From assembly GCF_002105755.1 (NCBI RefSeq), contig NZ_CP020821.1, forward strand, positions 3,410,001 to 3,474,000: a stretch of 64,000 bases of DNA, in the 5' to 3' direction. Shown here piece by piece: positions 9,648 to 19,110 of the stretch. The stretch is from Mycobacterium colombiense CECT 3035. GTDB lineage: Bacteria > Actinomycetota > Actinomycetes > Mycobacteriales > Mycobacteriaceae. Both the position numbers and the translations under genes were made by a program. Position 1 is the first letter of the stretch, and the number at the start of each line of letters is the position of its first letter. Below the pieces are notes generated by a model that saw only the letters and a program-made list of their open reading frames with translations, did no database searches and was not told where the DNA came from.

Positions 9648-10634
9648 CAGCAGCGCCCGCGCCAGCATCAGCACCCCGGCGACCACCACAATGAGCCACG
9701 CGGCCAACGCATCCCAGAAGAACACCAGCGAAACGGTGAGCAGCGGGTGCCGGCCCAGCTCGACCGCCATGGCGAAACTGGCCGCGGAGTACATGCCCAG
9801 CGGGAACACGAACGCCCACCACACACCGGTGAATTGCAGCATGTTGGGATGGCGCCGGATGCGGTGCAGCGCAAAGTAGATCAGCGGCGGTATCCACAGG
9901 GTGGCCGTCACCCAGGTCACGATGCTGACCGCGCGCACCGGCCCGGCCAGCCAGGCGGGGGCCACGGTGTGGATGGTGTCGCCGGCCAGCGTCGCGATCG
10001 CCATGCCGCCCATCAGGATCCAGGTGTCCGGTTCGAAGCCGTCGCGGTCCTGGCGTTCGTTGACGACACGCCACATGGTCAGCGACGTCATCAGGCCGTA
10101 GATGCACAGCGCCGCCACCCACCCGGCCACGGCCACCGCCAGCCACCAGTGATGGCCGGTCTGCCGGGCCGCCCGGGCGATCACGATCGCCAAGCCGGAA
10201 GTGCCGACGCTGGCCAGCTGCCAGGGGCCGTGGGCGCGGTCGCGCAGCTCCGTCCACCGATGCGCCAACATGTTTCGCGCGCTGAGCAGGATCAGCACCA
10301 GCCAGGCTGCCAGCGCGACCACACCGAGCACCCGCGCCACCCACACCTTGGACGACAGGCGCGCGTCGATCACCGCGCAGGCGGCGACGAAGGTGATCAG
10401 GCGCAGGGTGACGTCGGGATCGGTCAGATCCCATCGCAACGTCTGGCCGGGGATGGCGGCCTTCGCGAGGACCAGGGCAATGAGAAACACCAGCCCGACA
10501 GTGGCGATGACACCCATCGTGTCGCTGATCAACGGGTACCCGTGATCGTGCGCCCCGACCGACAAGATTCCCGTTGCCATCACCGCGGCGAACACATCGG
10601 GTGAGGGCTCGACATCGGCGAACCGGATCGTCAC
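9612..10634 (-). CDS. TDT-family transporter (tellurite-resistance/dicarboxylate type), copy 1
   Basis: This 340-residue protein has about ten membrane helices and the TDT/SLAC1 hallmarks: an opening [14 protein letters not shown], a central [17 protein letters not shown] and a late [15 protein letters not shown]. Family members move malate, sulfite or anions. The GTG start at 10634 is fixed by a 4-nt GTGA overlap with the cyp126 stop, which also implies co-transcription with cyp126 and purB. A second TDT gene lies at 49445-50596. The substrate is not predictable. The 3' end overlaps the convergent gene at 9027-9647 by 36 nt. Confidence 0.85.
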   Translation of the reverse strand: MTIRFADVEPSPDVFAAVMATGILSVGAHDHGYPLISDTMGVIATVGLVFLIALVLAKAAIPGQTLRWDLTDPDVTLRLITFVAACAVIDARLSSKVWVARVLGVVALAAWLVLILLSARNMLAHRWTELRDRAHGPWQLASVGTSGLAIVIARAARQTGHHWWLAVAVAGWVAALCIYGLMTSLTMWRVVNERQDRDGFEPDTWILMGGMAIATLAGDTIHTVAPAWLAGPVRAVSIVTWVTATLWIPPLIYFALHRIRRHPNMLQFTGVWWAFVFPLGMYSAASFAMAVELGRHPLLTVSLVFFWDALAAWLIVVVAGVLMLARALLLAPAQRDSGRP

Positions 10635-11878
10635 GGCGCTTCGCGGAGTTCCACGACGAGGTGGCGAATGCCGGTGTGCCGGTTGCTGCGAGCCCATTCG
10701 ACAGGACGGACGACACGCACCCCACCGAACCGCGACAGCAGCTCCTCGAACAGCACCCGTAGCTCCAGCCGGGCCAGGTTGGCACCGAGACAGTAGTGCA
10801 CGCCCTGGCCGAATCCCAAGTGCGGATTGGGTTTTCGGGTGATATCGAATTCGTCGGCGCGGTCGAACACGCCGGCGTCGCGATTGGCCGAGCCTTCCCA
10901 GATCTGTATCTTCTGCCCCGCCTCGATCGACTGGCCGCAAAGGGCGACATCACGGGTGGCGGTGCGCCGCTTGGAGGGCGACGGCGACGTCCACCGCACC
11001 ATCTCCTCGACGGCCGTGGGCAGCGCGCCCAGATCGCCGCGCAGTGACCGCAATTGGTGCGGATGGTTGGCCAGCGCCAGCAGACCACCCGCAACCGCGT
11101 TGCGGGTGGTCTCCGCGCCGGCGCTGAACAGCAGGCTGAAGAACAGGTACAGCTCGAGGTCGGACAGGGCGGAGCCGGCGGCGTCATCAAGCGTCGCGTT
11201 GGCCACCACCGACAACATGTCATCGGTCGGGTCTGCACGCTTGGCCGCGATCAGCTGCTGACCGTACTCATACATCCGCGATCCGGCCTCTTCGACGGAG
11301 AGCTGCGACAGGGACGCCTTGCGTGAACCACCGAAATCGAATTGCGGCTCGATCGCCTCGAACAACCAATGCCGTTCGGATTCAGGCACTCCCAGCAGAA
11401 TGCAGATCATCTGCATCGGCAATTCGGCGGCGATGTCGACCAGGAAGTCGAACGGCTCGCCCGGCACCACCGCGTCCAGCAGCCGACGGGCCCGGGTCCG
11501 CAGGTCGTCCTCGACCAGCCGGATCATTCGCGGCGTCAGCCCCGAGCTGACCAACCGCCGGATCTGTGAATGCCGCGGATCGTCCATCATGTTGAGCACC
11601 TGACCCGCGATGGCCAGGTCCTGCAACAGCGTGCCGCCATACGGCCGCGGGCCACCGGTGACCGACGAATACGTCACCGGATCCTTAAGCACCTCAAGCG
11701 TTTCCGCGTAGGTGGCCACCGACCAGAACCCTTCGCCGTCCGGGGTGTTGTCGGTCGGTGCATGCCAATACACCGGCGCCTCGCGGCGATGGATCGCGAA
11801 CAGATCGTGTGGAAATCCTCCTGCGAAGTTGTCCAGATCGGTGAAGTCGATCTCGGCGAGCCCGCCGGCCAGCGTCAC
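10631..11878 (-). CDS. cyp126: Cytochrome P450 CYP126-like
   Basis: A 415-residue soluble P450. The I-helix oxygen-activation motif is SAGAETTRN, the K-helix carries VEEMVRW, and the heme loop is [14 protein letters not shown] with the axial cysteine at about residue 363. The GTG start at 11878 overlaps the purB stop (GTGA), and the resulting length is close to Mtb CYP126 (Rv0778). The natural substrate of this P450 is not known to me. A dedicated ferredoxin is not adjacent; the nearest is at 27995. It sits in a purB-cyp126-TDT operon in which each junction is a 4-nt overlap. Confidence 0.92.
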   Translation of the reverse strand: MTLAGGLAEIDFTDLDNFAGGFPHDLFAIHRREAPVYWHAPTDNTPDGEGFWSVATYAETLEVLKDPVTYSSVTGGPRPYGGTLLQDLAIAGQVLNMMDDPRHSQIRRLVSSGLTPRMIRLVEDDLRTRARRLLDAVVPGEPFDFLVDIAAELPMQMICILLGVPESERHWLFEAIEPQFDFGGSRKASLSQLSVEEAGSRMYEYGQQLIAAKRADPTDDMLSVVANATLDDAAGSALSDLELYLFFSLLFSAGAETTRNAVAGGLLALANHPHQLRSLRGDLGALPTAVEEMVRWTSPSPSKRRTATRDVALCGQSIEAGQKIQIWEGSANRDAGVFDRADEFDITRKPNPHLGFGQGVHYCLGANLARLELRVLFEELLSRFGGVRVVRPVEWARSNRHTGIRHLVVELREAP

Positions 11879-13293
11879 AGGATCGCACCCGGGGCGTACT
11901 TGGCCGCGTCCGGGTAACGGTTCACCAACGCGTCCACCTGCGCGGCCACCTCGTCCACCTGGTCGCCGGCGGCGCCGGTGAACGCCTTCTTGTCGGCGAG
12001 CGCGGCGTCCAGCGCCGCGCGGTCCAGCGGCAACCGCTCGTCGGCGGCCAGCCGCTGCAGCAGGTCGGGCTCGGCGCCGTGTTCGCGCATGGCCAGCGCG
12101 GTGGCCACCGCGTGTTCGCGGATCACGTGATGCGCGGCCTCGCGCCCGACGCCGGCCCGCACCGCGGCGATCAACACCTTGGTGGTGGCCAGGAACGGCA
12201 GGTAGCGGTCCAGCTCGCGACTGATCACCGCCGGATAGGCGCCGAACTCGTCGAGCACCGTCAGGAAGGTCTCGATCTGCCCGTCGATAGCAAAGAAGCT
12301 GTCCGGCAACGCCACTCGGCGCACCACCGAACAGAACACATCGCCTTCGTTCCACTGGGCACCCGCCAGTTCGGCGGCCATCGAGGCGTAACCGCGCAGC
12401 ACGACCTGCAACCCGTTGACCCGCTCGCAGCTGCGCGTGTTCATCTTGTGCGGCATGGCCGACGAGCCGACCTGTCCGGGCGCGAATCCCTCGGTGACCA
12501 GTTCATGCCCCGCCATCAGCCGGATGGTGTGGGCGAGCGACGACGGCCCGGCGCCCAGCTGCACCAGCGCCGAGAGCACATCGTGGTCCAGCGAACGCGG
12601 GTACACCTGCCCGACACTGGTCAATACCGTTGCGAATCCCAGGAATTCGGCGACACGTCGCTCGAGGTCGGCGAGCTTGGCCGTGTCGCCGTCGAGCAGG
12701 TCGAGCATGTCCTGCGCGGTGCCCATCGGGCCCTTGATGCCGCGCAGCGGATAGCGGTCGATCAGCTCCCGCAGCCTGGTCAGCGCGATCAGCGTCTCCT
12801 GGGCGGCCGAGGCGAACCTCTTGCCCAGCGTGGTGGCCTGCGCGGCGACGTTGTGGCTGCGCCCGGCCATCACCAGGTCGCGGTAGGCCACGGCCCGCTC
12901 GGCGAGCCGCGCGGCGACCGCCACGCCGTGGCCGAAGACCAGTTCCAGCGAACGCCGGATCTGCAGTTGCTCCACGTTCTCCGTCAGGTCGCGACTGGTC
13001 ATGCCCTTGTGCACGTGCTCGTGACCGGCCAGCGCATTGAATTCCTCGATGCGCGCCTTGACGTCGTGGCGCAGCACCCGTTCGCGGTCCGCGATCGACG
13101 CCAGGTCGACGTCCTCGATCACCCGCTCGTAGTCGGCGATGGCGTCGGACGGCACCGGCACGCCCAGCTCCGCCTGCGCGCGCAGCACCGCGAGCCACAG
13201 CCGCCGCTCGGCGACGACCTTGGCCTCCGGCGACCAGATCGCGACCATCTCGGCGCTGGCGTACCGGGTGGCCAGCACATTCGGAATGCTCAC
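11875..13293 (-). CDS. purB: Adenylosuccinate lyase
   Basis: This 472-residue enzyme of the fumarase/aspartase superfamily cleaves SAICAR to AICAR and adenylosuccinate to AMP, releasing fumarate both times. The family signature [11 protein letters not shown] is present at about residue 290, and the substrate-contact region [11 protein letters not shown] is also seen. GTG 13293 gives [13 protein letters not shown] at the N-terminus and the same length I recall for Mtb PurB (Rv0777). It is the first gene of an operon with cyp126 and a TDT transporter. Confidence 0.96.
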   Translation of the reverse strand: MSIPNVLATRYASAEMVAIWSPEAKVVAERRLWLAVLRAQAELGVPVPSDAIADYERVIEDVDLASIADRERVLRHDVKARIEEFNALAGHEHVHKGMTSRDLTENVEQLQIRRSLELVFGHGVAVAARLAERAVAYRDLVMAGRSHNVAAQATTLGKRFASAAQETLIALTRLRELIDRYPLRGIKGPMGTAQDMLDLLDGDTAKLADLERRVAEFLGFATVLTSVGQVYPRSLDHDVLSALVQLGAGPSSLAHTIRLMAGHELVTEGFAPGQVGSSAMPHKMNTRSCERVNGLQVVLRGYASMAAELAGAQWNEGDVFCSVVRRVALPDSFFAIDGQIETFLTVLDEFGAYPAVISRELDRYLPFLATTKVLIAAVRAGVGREAAHHVIREHAVATALAMREHGAEPDLLQRLAADERLPLDRAALDAALADKKAFTGAAGDQVDEVAAQVDALVNRYPDAAKYAPGAIL

Positions 13294-13330
13294 TTGGTCC
13301 TCACGAACACACAGCTTACGGTCGCGGTCA

Positions 13331-13336
13331 TAGCCT
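13331..13336 (+). promoter_or_regulatory. -10 box of the DUF429 gene
   Basis: TAGCCT is followed by 6 nt and then ATG 13343. If this box is used, the earlier in-frame ATG at 13337 would lie between the -10 box and the transcription start and could not serve, so 13343 is preferred. Confidence 0.5.
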
Positions 13337-13342
13337 ATGCGG

Positions 13343-14119
13343 ATGTACTTCGCCGGCGTCGACCTCGCCTGGGCGGGTCGCAACCCGACCGGCGTCGCCG
13401 TCGTCGATGCGGGCGGCGCCCTGGCGAGCGCGTGCGCGGTCCGCGACGACGACGAGATCCTGGCCGCGCTGCATCCGTACGTGAGCGGCGATTGCCTGGT
13501 CGCCTTCGACGCGCCGCTGGTGGTGACCAACCCGACCGGCCAGCGTCCCGCCGAGACCGCGCTCAACCGCGATTTCCGCAGGTACGAAGCCGGTACCCAC
13601 CCCTGCAACACCGGAAAGCCCGAGTTCGCCGCGGGTCCGCGCGCGGGCCGGCTGGCCGCGGCGCTGGGACTGGCTCTGGATCCGCGATCGCCGTCCGCCC
13701 GGCGCGCCATCGAGGTCTACCCGCACGCGGCGACCGTCGCGCTGTTCCGCCTGGAGCGGACCCTGAAATACAAGGCGAAACCCGGGCGCACCGTCGACGG
13801 GCTCAAATCCGAGCTGTCGCTGCTGATGGACGGCGTCGAGCGGCTGGCGCGGGCCCCGGTGCCGCTCCACGTGGCCGGGCACGCCGGTTGGGTCGCGCTG
13901 CGCAGGGCCGTCGCGGCCGCACAGCGCAAAAGCGAGCTGCGCCGCGCGGAGGATCCGGTCGACGCCGTGGTCTGCGCCTATGTGGCGTTGTATGCGCAGC
14001 GCAGCCCTGCGGCCGTGACGATCTACGGCGACCTGGACACCGGGTGCATCGTGACGCCGTCGCCGCCGGTGGATCGGAGTCCGCGCGTAGCGGTCGGTCA
14101 GATCTGCACGGGCCGCTGA
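13343..14119 (+). CDS. DUF429 protein (Rv0776c-like)
   Basis: The product has 258 residues and an RNase-H-like opening, FAGVDLAWAGRNPTG, typical of DUF429. Other conserved parts are LVAFDAPLVVTNPTGQRPAE, the motif region HPCNTGKPEF, and EDPVDAVVCAYVALY near the end, where the two aspartates could complete an acidic metal site. DUF429 proteins are predicted nucleases; no activity is assured here. The start is at 13343 on promoter grounds; ATG 13337 adds two residues. The 3' end overlaps the convergent TetR gene by 22 nt. Confidence 0.8.
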   Translation: MYFAGVDLAWAGRNPTGVAVVDAGGALASACAVRDDDEILAALHPYVSGDCLVAFDAPLVVTNPTGQRPAETALNRDFRRYEAGTHPCNTGKPEFAAGPRAGRLAAALGLALDPRSPSARRAIEVYPHAATVALFRLERTLKYKAKPGRTVDGLKSELSLLMDGVERLARAPVPLHVAGHAGWVALRRAVAAAQRKSELRRAEDPVDAVVCAYVALYAQRSPAAVTIYGDLDTGCIVTPSPPVDRSPRVAVGQICTGR

Positions 14120-14715
14120 TCGATGGGCGCGAGCACCTCGATGAGATCGACCACCGCACCCTGTGCCGCCGCGCGCGGATCCCGGCCCTCGACCAGGGCC
14201 GAGACCACCGAACCGTCGACCGCGCAGATCAGCGTGCACACCAGTTCGATGTGCACCGAGCGGCCCGAGCGCTCGATCGCCTCGGCAACCGCCTCGGCCC
14301 GCTGGCGCAGGCTGCGGCGCATGGTCTCGCGCAGCGCGGGCAGCCGGGTGCATGCGATGTGCCGCTCGTAGCGCGAGATCAGCTGATCGGTGCGGCCCGG
14401 GCCGGCGACGTCGCCCACGAGCAGATCGGCCAGCACCTCGGCGATGGTCTCGGGTCCCCGGCGCCGGCGCGACAAGCCGCTGACCCGCGAGCGCAACTGC
14501 GCCACCTCGATCATCGCGATGTGTTCGACGGCGCGCGCGATCAGATCGTCGAGCGAGGAGAAGTAATAAGTGGTGGACGCCAACGGCAATCCGGCCCGGC
14601 GGGCGACCGCCCGGTGCCGCACCGCTTCGAAGCCACCCTCGGACAGCAGCTCGGCGGCGGCGCTGACGAGCGCGTACCGTCGACGTTCTCCTTTTGGAGT
14701 AACCGCTGCAGTCAC
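14098..14715 (-). CDS. TetR-family regulator (Rv0775-like)
   Basis: A 205-residue regulator. The N-terminal helix-turn-helix reads FEAVRHRAVARRAGLPLAST followed by TYYFSSLDDLIARAV, the usual TetR recognition-helix end and helix 4. The C-terminal ligand-binding half is Arg-rich and has no obvious ligand clue. GTG 14715 (VTAAVTPKGERRR) puts the DNA-binding domain at the right distance from the N-terminus. It faces the esterase gene at 14780 across 64 nt, the usual arrangement for a TetR repressor and its target. No clear palindrome was found in that gap. Confidence 0.85.
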   Translation of the reverse strand: MTAAVTPKGERRRYALVSAAAELLSEGGFEAVRHRAVARRAGLPLASTTYYFSSLDDLIARAVEHIAMIEVAQLRSRVSGLSRRRRGPETIAEVLADLLVGDVAGPGRTDQLISRYERHIACTRLPALRETMRRSLRQRAEAVAEAIERSGRSVHIELVCTLICAVDGSVVSALVEGRDPRAAAQGAVVDLIEVLAPIDQRPVQI

Positions 14716-14779
14716 GAGTAGCCATCGTGCCAGCCAAAGTGGTACTGCATTGCCATTTCGGCCAAACGGCCAGGGCATA

Positions 14780-15691
14780 ATGGCCCGCATGCCCGACTTG
14801 AGCCGACGCGCCCTGCTCGGCCTCGGCGCCAGCGCGGCCGTGGGGGCGGTGGGCGCCTACGGGCTCGACATCCTGTTAGAGCCCCGCACATCTCACGCGA
14901 TGCCGGTGTCGAAGGCCGCCACCCAGGCACCATTGGCGCCGCCCAGTCCACCCCGCGATCCGGCTCCCCCGGCCGCGGCCGCGCCGACGATGGTGACCGG
15001 TTCCTTCGTCTCCGCCGCGCGTGGCGGGGCGAGCACCAACTGGGCCATCGCGCGCCCGCCGGGCCAGACGAAGCCGCTGCGACCGGTGATCGCCCTGCAC
15101 GGCAAGGGCAGTGACGCGTCCACCGTGATGGCGGGCGGTGTCGAACACGGTCTGGCGCAGGCCGTCGATGCCGGCCTGCCACCCTTCGCGGTGGTCGCCG
15201 TCGACGGCGGTGGCGGCTACTGGCACAAGCGGTCCTCCGGTGAGGACAGCGGCGCGATGGTGCTCGACGAGCTCATCCCGATGCTGGGCAGCCAGAATCT
15301 GGACACCTCACGGGTGGCGTTCCTGGGCTGGTCGATGGGCGGCTACGGCGCGCTGCTGCTGGGCGGACGGCTGGGACCGGCCCGCACCGCGGCGATCTGC
15401 GCGGTGAGCCCGGCGCTGTGGATGTCCTCGGGCGCGGCCGCACCCGGGGCCTTCGACGGGCCGGACGACTTCGCGGCCAACTCGGTGTTCGGCATGCCCG
15501 CCCTGGCTTCGATCCCCATCCGGATCGATTGCGGCGACAGCGATCCGTTCTACGCGGCGACGAAGCAGTTCATCGCGCAACTGCCCAATCCGCCGGCCGG
15601 TGGCTTCTCGCCCGGTGGGCACGACGGGGCGTTTTGGAGCTCGCAGTTGCCCGCCGAGCTGACCTGGATGGCACCGCTGCTGACGGCCTGA
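14780..15691 (+). CDS. Exported esterase of the alpha/beta-hydrolase fold (Rv0774c-like)
   Basis: A 303-residue protein with a twin-arginine-type start (SRRALLGLG) and a hydrophobic stretch to about residue 32. A Pro/Ala-rich linker follows, then a serine-esterase domain like that of the mycolyltransferase/esterase D superfamily. The nucleophile is in LGWSMGGYG (Ser about 185); CGDSDPF (Asp about 255) and PGGHDGAFW (His about 281) complete the triad. Length and position match Mtb Rv0774c, described as an extracellular lipid esterase. ATG 14789 is a possible alternative start, because CATAAT at 14776 lies 7 nt before it. Confidence 0.88.
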   Translation: MARMPDLSRRALLGLGASAAVGAVGAYGLDILLEPRTSHAMPVSKAATQAPLAPPSPPRDPAPPAAAAPTMVTGSFVSAARGGASTNWAIARPPGQTKPLRPVIALHGKGSDASTVMAGGVEHGLAQAVDAGLPPFAVVAVDGGGGYWHKRSSGEDSGAMVLDELIPMLGSQNLDTSRVAFLGWSMGGYGALLLGGRLGPARTAAICAVSPALWMSSGAAAPGAFDGPDDFAANSVFGMPALASIPIRIDCGDSDPFYAATKQFIAQLPNPPAGGFSPGGHDGAFWSSQLPAELTWMAPLLTA

Positions 15692-15696
15692 CGAGT

Positions 15697-15702
15697 TACG
15701 CT
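15697..15702 (+). promoter_or_regulatory. -10 box of ggt
   Basis: TACGCT ends 7 nt before the GTG of the gamma-glutamyltransferase gene. GGAGG also directly precedes the GTG, but it is too close to serve as a ribosome site, which favours leaderless initiation. Confidence 0.45.
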
Positions 15703-15709
15703 CGCGGAG

Positions 15710-17293
15710 GTGACCGCACCTTTCGACTGGACCCTCCCCTACGCCTGGCCGCGCAAGCCCATCCTGGCCGAAAACGTCGTGTGCACATCGCAACCGCTCG
15801 CCGCCCAGGCGGGCCTGCGGATGCTCGCGCAGGGCGGCAGCGCGGTGGACGCGGCCATCGCCACCGCCATCACCCTGACGATCGTGGAGCCGGTGTCCAA
15901 CGGCATCGGTTCGGACGCCTTCGCGATCGTGTGGGATGGCAAGCGACTGCACGGCCTGAACGCCTCCGGCCGCTCGCCCGCGGGGTGGACACCGGAATAC
16001 TTCGGCGGCAAGGGCGTTCCGATCCTCGGTTGGAATTCGGTGACCGTGCCCGGGGCGGTGTCGGCGTGGACCGAACTGCACGGCAAGTTCGGCAAGTTGC
16101 CGTTCGAGCGGCTCTTCGAGCCGGCAATATCATATGGCCGCAACGGTTTTCCGGTTTCGCCGACGGTCGCGGAGCAGTGGGCGGCGCAGGTGCCGCTGTT
16201 CGAAAGCCAGCCGGGTTTCGCCACGGCGTTTCTGCCCGGCGGGCGGGCGCCGAAACCGGGTGAGCGGTTCAGCCTGCCGGATCATGCCGCGACGCTCGAG
16301 ACGATCGCCGCGACCAACGGCGAGGCGTTCTACCGCGGGGAACTGGCGGCCAGGCTCGAGGCGCACGCGCTGGCCAACGACGGCGCCTTGCGGGCCAGCG
16401 ACCTGGCGACGCACCGCGCCGACTGGGTCGGCACCGTCGACGGCGGCTACCGCGGATACACGGTGCACGAAATCCCACCCAACGGGCAGGGCATCGTCGC
16501 GCTGATCGCCCTGGGCATTCTGGAGCATTTCGACATGGCCTCGCTGCCAGCCGATTCCGCCGACAGCGTGCACCTGCAGATCGAAGCCGTGAAGCTGGCA
16601 TTCGCCGATGCCCAGGCCTACGTCGGCGACATCGACCACATGCCGCTGGGTCCGGAAACCCTGCTGGACAAGGAATACCTGAAGGGGCGCGCGGGACTGA
16701 TCGACCGCGAAAGGGCCAAGCCCGCATCCGCCGGGGCCCCGGCGGGCGGAACCGTCTACCTGACCGCGGCCGACGCCGCGGGGATGATGGTGTCGATGAT
16801 CCAGTCGAACTACATGGGGTTCGGCTCGGGCGTGGTGGTCCCGGGCACCGGGATCTCGCTGCAGAACCGGGGCGCGAATTTCGTTGCCACCCCTGGTCAT
16901 CCGAATACCGTGGCCCCGAACAAGCGCCCCTACCACACCATCATCCCGGGATTCGTGACGAGAGACGGGGCACCGGTCATGAGCTTCGGCGTGATGGGCG
17001 GAATGATGCAGCCCCAGGGCCACGTGCAGGTGATGGTGCGCATCGCCGACCACGGGCAGAATCCGCAGGCGGCATGCGACGGCCCGCGGTTCCGGTGGGT
17101 CGACGGTATGCAGGTCAGCTGCGAAAAAGGTTTCCCGGATTCGACGCTGGACGAATTGCGCCGGCGCGGACACGATCTGGTCGCCGTCGACGACTACAAC
17201 CAATTCGGCAGCTGCCAGGCGATCTGGCGCCTCGACGGCGGCTACTTCGCGGCCAGCGATCCGCGCCGTGACGGTCAGGCCCTGGGATTTTGA
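15710..17293 (+). CDS. ggtA: Gamma-glutamyltransferase-family hydrolase (GgtA-like)
   Basis: This 527-residue Ntn-hydrolase precursor would self-cleave into large and small subunits. It keeps the family pattern AENVVCTSQPLAAQAGLRMLAQGGSAVDAAIA, shown here only in part, and the cleavage/nucleophile region GGTVYLTAAD, where Thr about 348 is the likely nucleophile. The region after it (QSNYMGFGSGVVVPGTG) is also typical. No export signal is seen, unlike periplasmic GGT, so it may act on acyl-amides inside the cell. It starts 18 nt after the esterase stop, but has its own probable -10 box. It corresponds to Mtb Rv0773c. Confidence 0.9.
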   Translation: MTAPFDWTLPYAWPRKPILAENVVCTSQPLAAQAGLRMLAQGGSAVDAAIATAITLTIVEPVSNGIGSDAFAIVWDGKRLHGLNASGRSPAGWTPEYFGGKGVPILGWNSVTVPGAVSAWTELHGKFGKLPFERLFEPAISYGRNGFPVSPTVAEQWAAQVPLFESQPGFATAFLPGGRAPKPGERFSLPDHAATLETIAATNGEAFYRGELAARLEAHALANDGALRASDLATHRADWVGTVDGGYRGYTVHEIPPNGQGIVALIALGILEHFDMASLPADSADSVHLQIEAVKLAFADAQAYVGDIDHMPLGPETLLDKEYLKGRAGLIDRERAKPASAGAPAGGTVYLTAADAAGMMVSMIQSNYMGFGSGVVVPGTGISLQNRGANFVATPGHPNTVAPNKRPYHTIIPGFVTRDGAPVMSFGVMGGMMQPQGHVQVMVRIADHGQNPQAACDGPRFRWVDGMQVSCEKGFPDSTLDELRRRGHDLVAVDDYNQFGSCQAIWRLDGGYFAASDPRRDGQALGF

Positions 17294-17300
17294 GGGCCTT

Positions 17301-18569
17301 CTAGACGCTGATCTTCCCGTCGGCCGCCAACTGGGCGATGTCGCTGCGGAAATGGCTGCCCGGCAGGCGAATCGAACGCACGACCGCATAGGCTTGCGCC
17401 CGGGCGGCCGTCAGGTCGGCGCCCGTGCCCACCACCGAAAGCACCCGGCCGCCCGACGAGACGATCTCGCCGTCGTCGCGCCGCGCCGTTCCGGCGTGCA
17501 GCACCCCGTCGGCCTCCGAGCCCACGATGACGTCCCCCACGCGGGGGCGTCCGGGATAGCTCTCCGCCGCCACCACCACCGTCACGGCCGCGCCGTCGTG
17601 CCAGCGCAGCTCGCCGAAGTCCGCCAAGGTGCCGCTGGCCGCCGCGTACAACAGCTGACCCAGCGGCGATTCCAGCAGCGCCAGCACCGCCTGCGTCTCG
17701 GGATCGCCGAAGCGGCAATTGAATTCGACCACCGCGGGTCCGTTAGCGGTGATCGCGAGTCCGGCATACAGCAGTCCGCTGAACGAGCTGTTCCGCGCAA
17801 CCAATTCGGCCGCAACGGGTTCGACGACGTTGCTGACGATGTCGCGATAGACCTCGTCGGGAAGCCACGGGACCGGCGCGTAGGCCCCCATGCCGCCGGT
17901 GTTGGGCCCGCTGTCGCCGTCGCCGACGCGCTTGAAGTCCTGCGCCGGCAGCAGCGGCACCACGGTTGCGCCGTCGACGACGCAGAACAGCGATACCTCC
18001 GGGCCGTCCAGGTAAGACTCCAACAGCACCGGGTGTCCCGCCTCGAGCAGCCCGGCGGCGTGCGCGCGGGCCACACCGCGATCCGCGGTCACCACCACGC
18101 CCTTGCCGGCGGCCAGGCGGTCGTCCTTCACCACCCAGGCCGCATCCCCCGCCGGCGGGCCGAACCGGTCCAGGGCGGCGTCTAAATGCGCGGGGGTGTC
18201 GACGATTTCACTGGTCGCGGTGCGCACCCCGGCCGCGGCCATGATTTCTTTGGCGAACGCTTTGGAGCCCTCGATGCGGGCGGCGTCCTTGCTGGGGCCG
18301 AAGCAGGCGATGCCCGCGGCCCGCACCGCGTCGGCCACCCCGAGGACCAACGGCACCTCGGGACCGATGACCACCAGGTCGGCGCGGACCTCGCGCGCCA
18401 GGGCGACGACGTGGTCCGCCGAGGTGACATCGACGTCGCGCTGGTCGGCCAGCCGCGCGGTGCCCGCGTTGCCGGGAGCGATCGCCAGCCCCGTGACCTC
18501 GGGGTCTTTGCGAAGCGCCAGCAGCAACGCATGCTCACGGGCACCGGAACCAATCACCAGGACGCGCAC
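17301..18569 (-). CDS. purD: Phosphoribosylamine-glycine ligase
   Basis: GAR synthetase (422 residues) catalyses the second step of purine synthesis. The N-terminal domain opens with [15 protein letters not shown]. The ATP-grasp part contains [17 protein letters not shown], and the family signature appears as [12 protein letters not shown] near residue 285. The GTG start at 18569 is preceded by TAGTCT (18578-18583, minus strand) with an 8-nt spacer, so the mRNA may have almost no leader. It is convergent with ggtA; only 7 nt separate the stops. Confidence 0.96.
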   Translation of the reverse strand: MRVLVIGSGAREHALLLALRKDPEVTGLAIAPGNAGTARLADQRDVDVTSADHVVALAREVRADLVVIGPEVPLVLGVADAVRAAGIACFGPSKDAARIEGSKAFAKEIMAAAGVRTATSEIVDTPAHLDAALDRFGPPAGDAAWVVKDDRLAAGKGVVVTADRGVARAHAAGLLEAGHPVLLESYLDGPEVSLFCVVDGATVVPLLPAQDFKRVGDGDSGPNTGGMGAYAPVPWLPDEVYRDIVSNVVEPVAAELVARNSSFSGLLYAGLAITANGPAVVEFNCRFGDPETQAVLALLESPLGQLLYAAASGTLADFGELRWHDGAAVTVVVAAESYPGRPRVGDVIVGSEADGVLHAGTARRDDGEIVSSGGRVLSVVGTGADLTAARAQAYAVVRSIRLPGSHFRSDIAQLAADGKISV

Positions 18570-18619
18570 GACACGTCAGACTAGCCCGGTCAAACGGCCC
18601 CCGCCCACCGTCCCCGGAT

Positions 18620-19027
18620 TCAAAGGATTTTCTCCAGCAGCGCCCTGAGGTCGTTGCGCTGCGCGGCGGTGAGGCGGCCGAGGCGCTTGTCGAACTCGCC
18701 GGAGAGCAGGGTCAGGCCTTTCCGGACGGCCTGGCGCCCGGCCGGGGTGAGCAGCAGCCGGTGCCGACGCAGATCGCACGGGTCGATCTCGCGGCGCACG
18801 AACCCCGCGGCCTCGAGCCGCTTCAGGTACAGCGTCACCGTCGCCTTGGGCATGCTCAGCGTCGCGGCCAGTTCGGCCGGATAGGGATGCTCGTCGATCT
18901 CGGCGAGCAGAAACAGCTCCTTGGACTCGAGGCCCAGCGCGCAGATGTCGGCCTCGGCGCACGAGATCACCGAGAGCAGCACCCGGTAGTTCAGTGACCA
19001 GATCCTGGCCGCATCGACTGCAGACAT
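18620..19027 (-). CDS. MarR-family regulator
   Basis: A 135-residue winged-helix protein. The helix-turn-helix is in AELAATLSMPKATVTLYLKRLEAAGFV, given here only in part as PAELAATLSMPKATVTLYL, and the wing follows at RREIDPCDLRRHRLLLT. It is divergent from the aldo/keto reductase at 19111, and the gap contains a large inverted repeat (19043-19088). This suggests that it controls both genes. A cysteine pair (Cys23 and Cys29) near the N-terminus could sense oxidants, as in some MarR proteins, but this is conjecture. Confidence 0.88.
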   Translation of the reverse strand: MSAVDAARIWSLNYRVLLSVISCAEADICALGLESKELFLLAEIDEHPYPAELAATLSMPKATVTLYLKRLEAAGFVRREIDPCDLRRHRLLLTPAGRQAVRKGLTLLSGEFDKRLGRLTAAQRNDLRALLEKIL

Positions 19028-19042
19028 TCGACTTGCCAGATC

Positions 19043-19088
19043 GTTCAGCTATGAACTAGTTTTGTTATGAACAACCTCATAGCCGAAC
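19043..19088. promoter_or_regulatory. Inverted repeat, probable MarR operator
   Basis: The arms GTTCAGCTATGA (19043-19054) and TCATAGCCGAAC (19077-19088) are inverted copies with one mismatch in 12, separated by 22 nt. The stretch TATGAAC also recurs in direct orientation at 19050 and 19066. The repeat fills the space between the divergent MarR and aldo/keto reductase genes, the usual place for a MarR operator. Confidence 0.6.
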
Positions 19089-19110
19089 AATCTACCAGGG
19101 AGTGGGCCTC

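Noticed and set aside
11880..13710. Riboswitch or PurR-type control of the purine genes
   Set aside because: The purC start is preceded by a leaderless-type -10 box and purB/purD have very short leaders, leaving no room for a purine riboswitch; no such fold was seen.
12079..14721. An 880-codon open frame on the plus strand across purB and beyond
   Set aside because: It runs antisense to purB and TetR and through the DUF429 gene in another frame, with Arg/Gly/His-rich composition; no motif.
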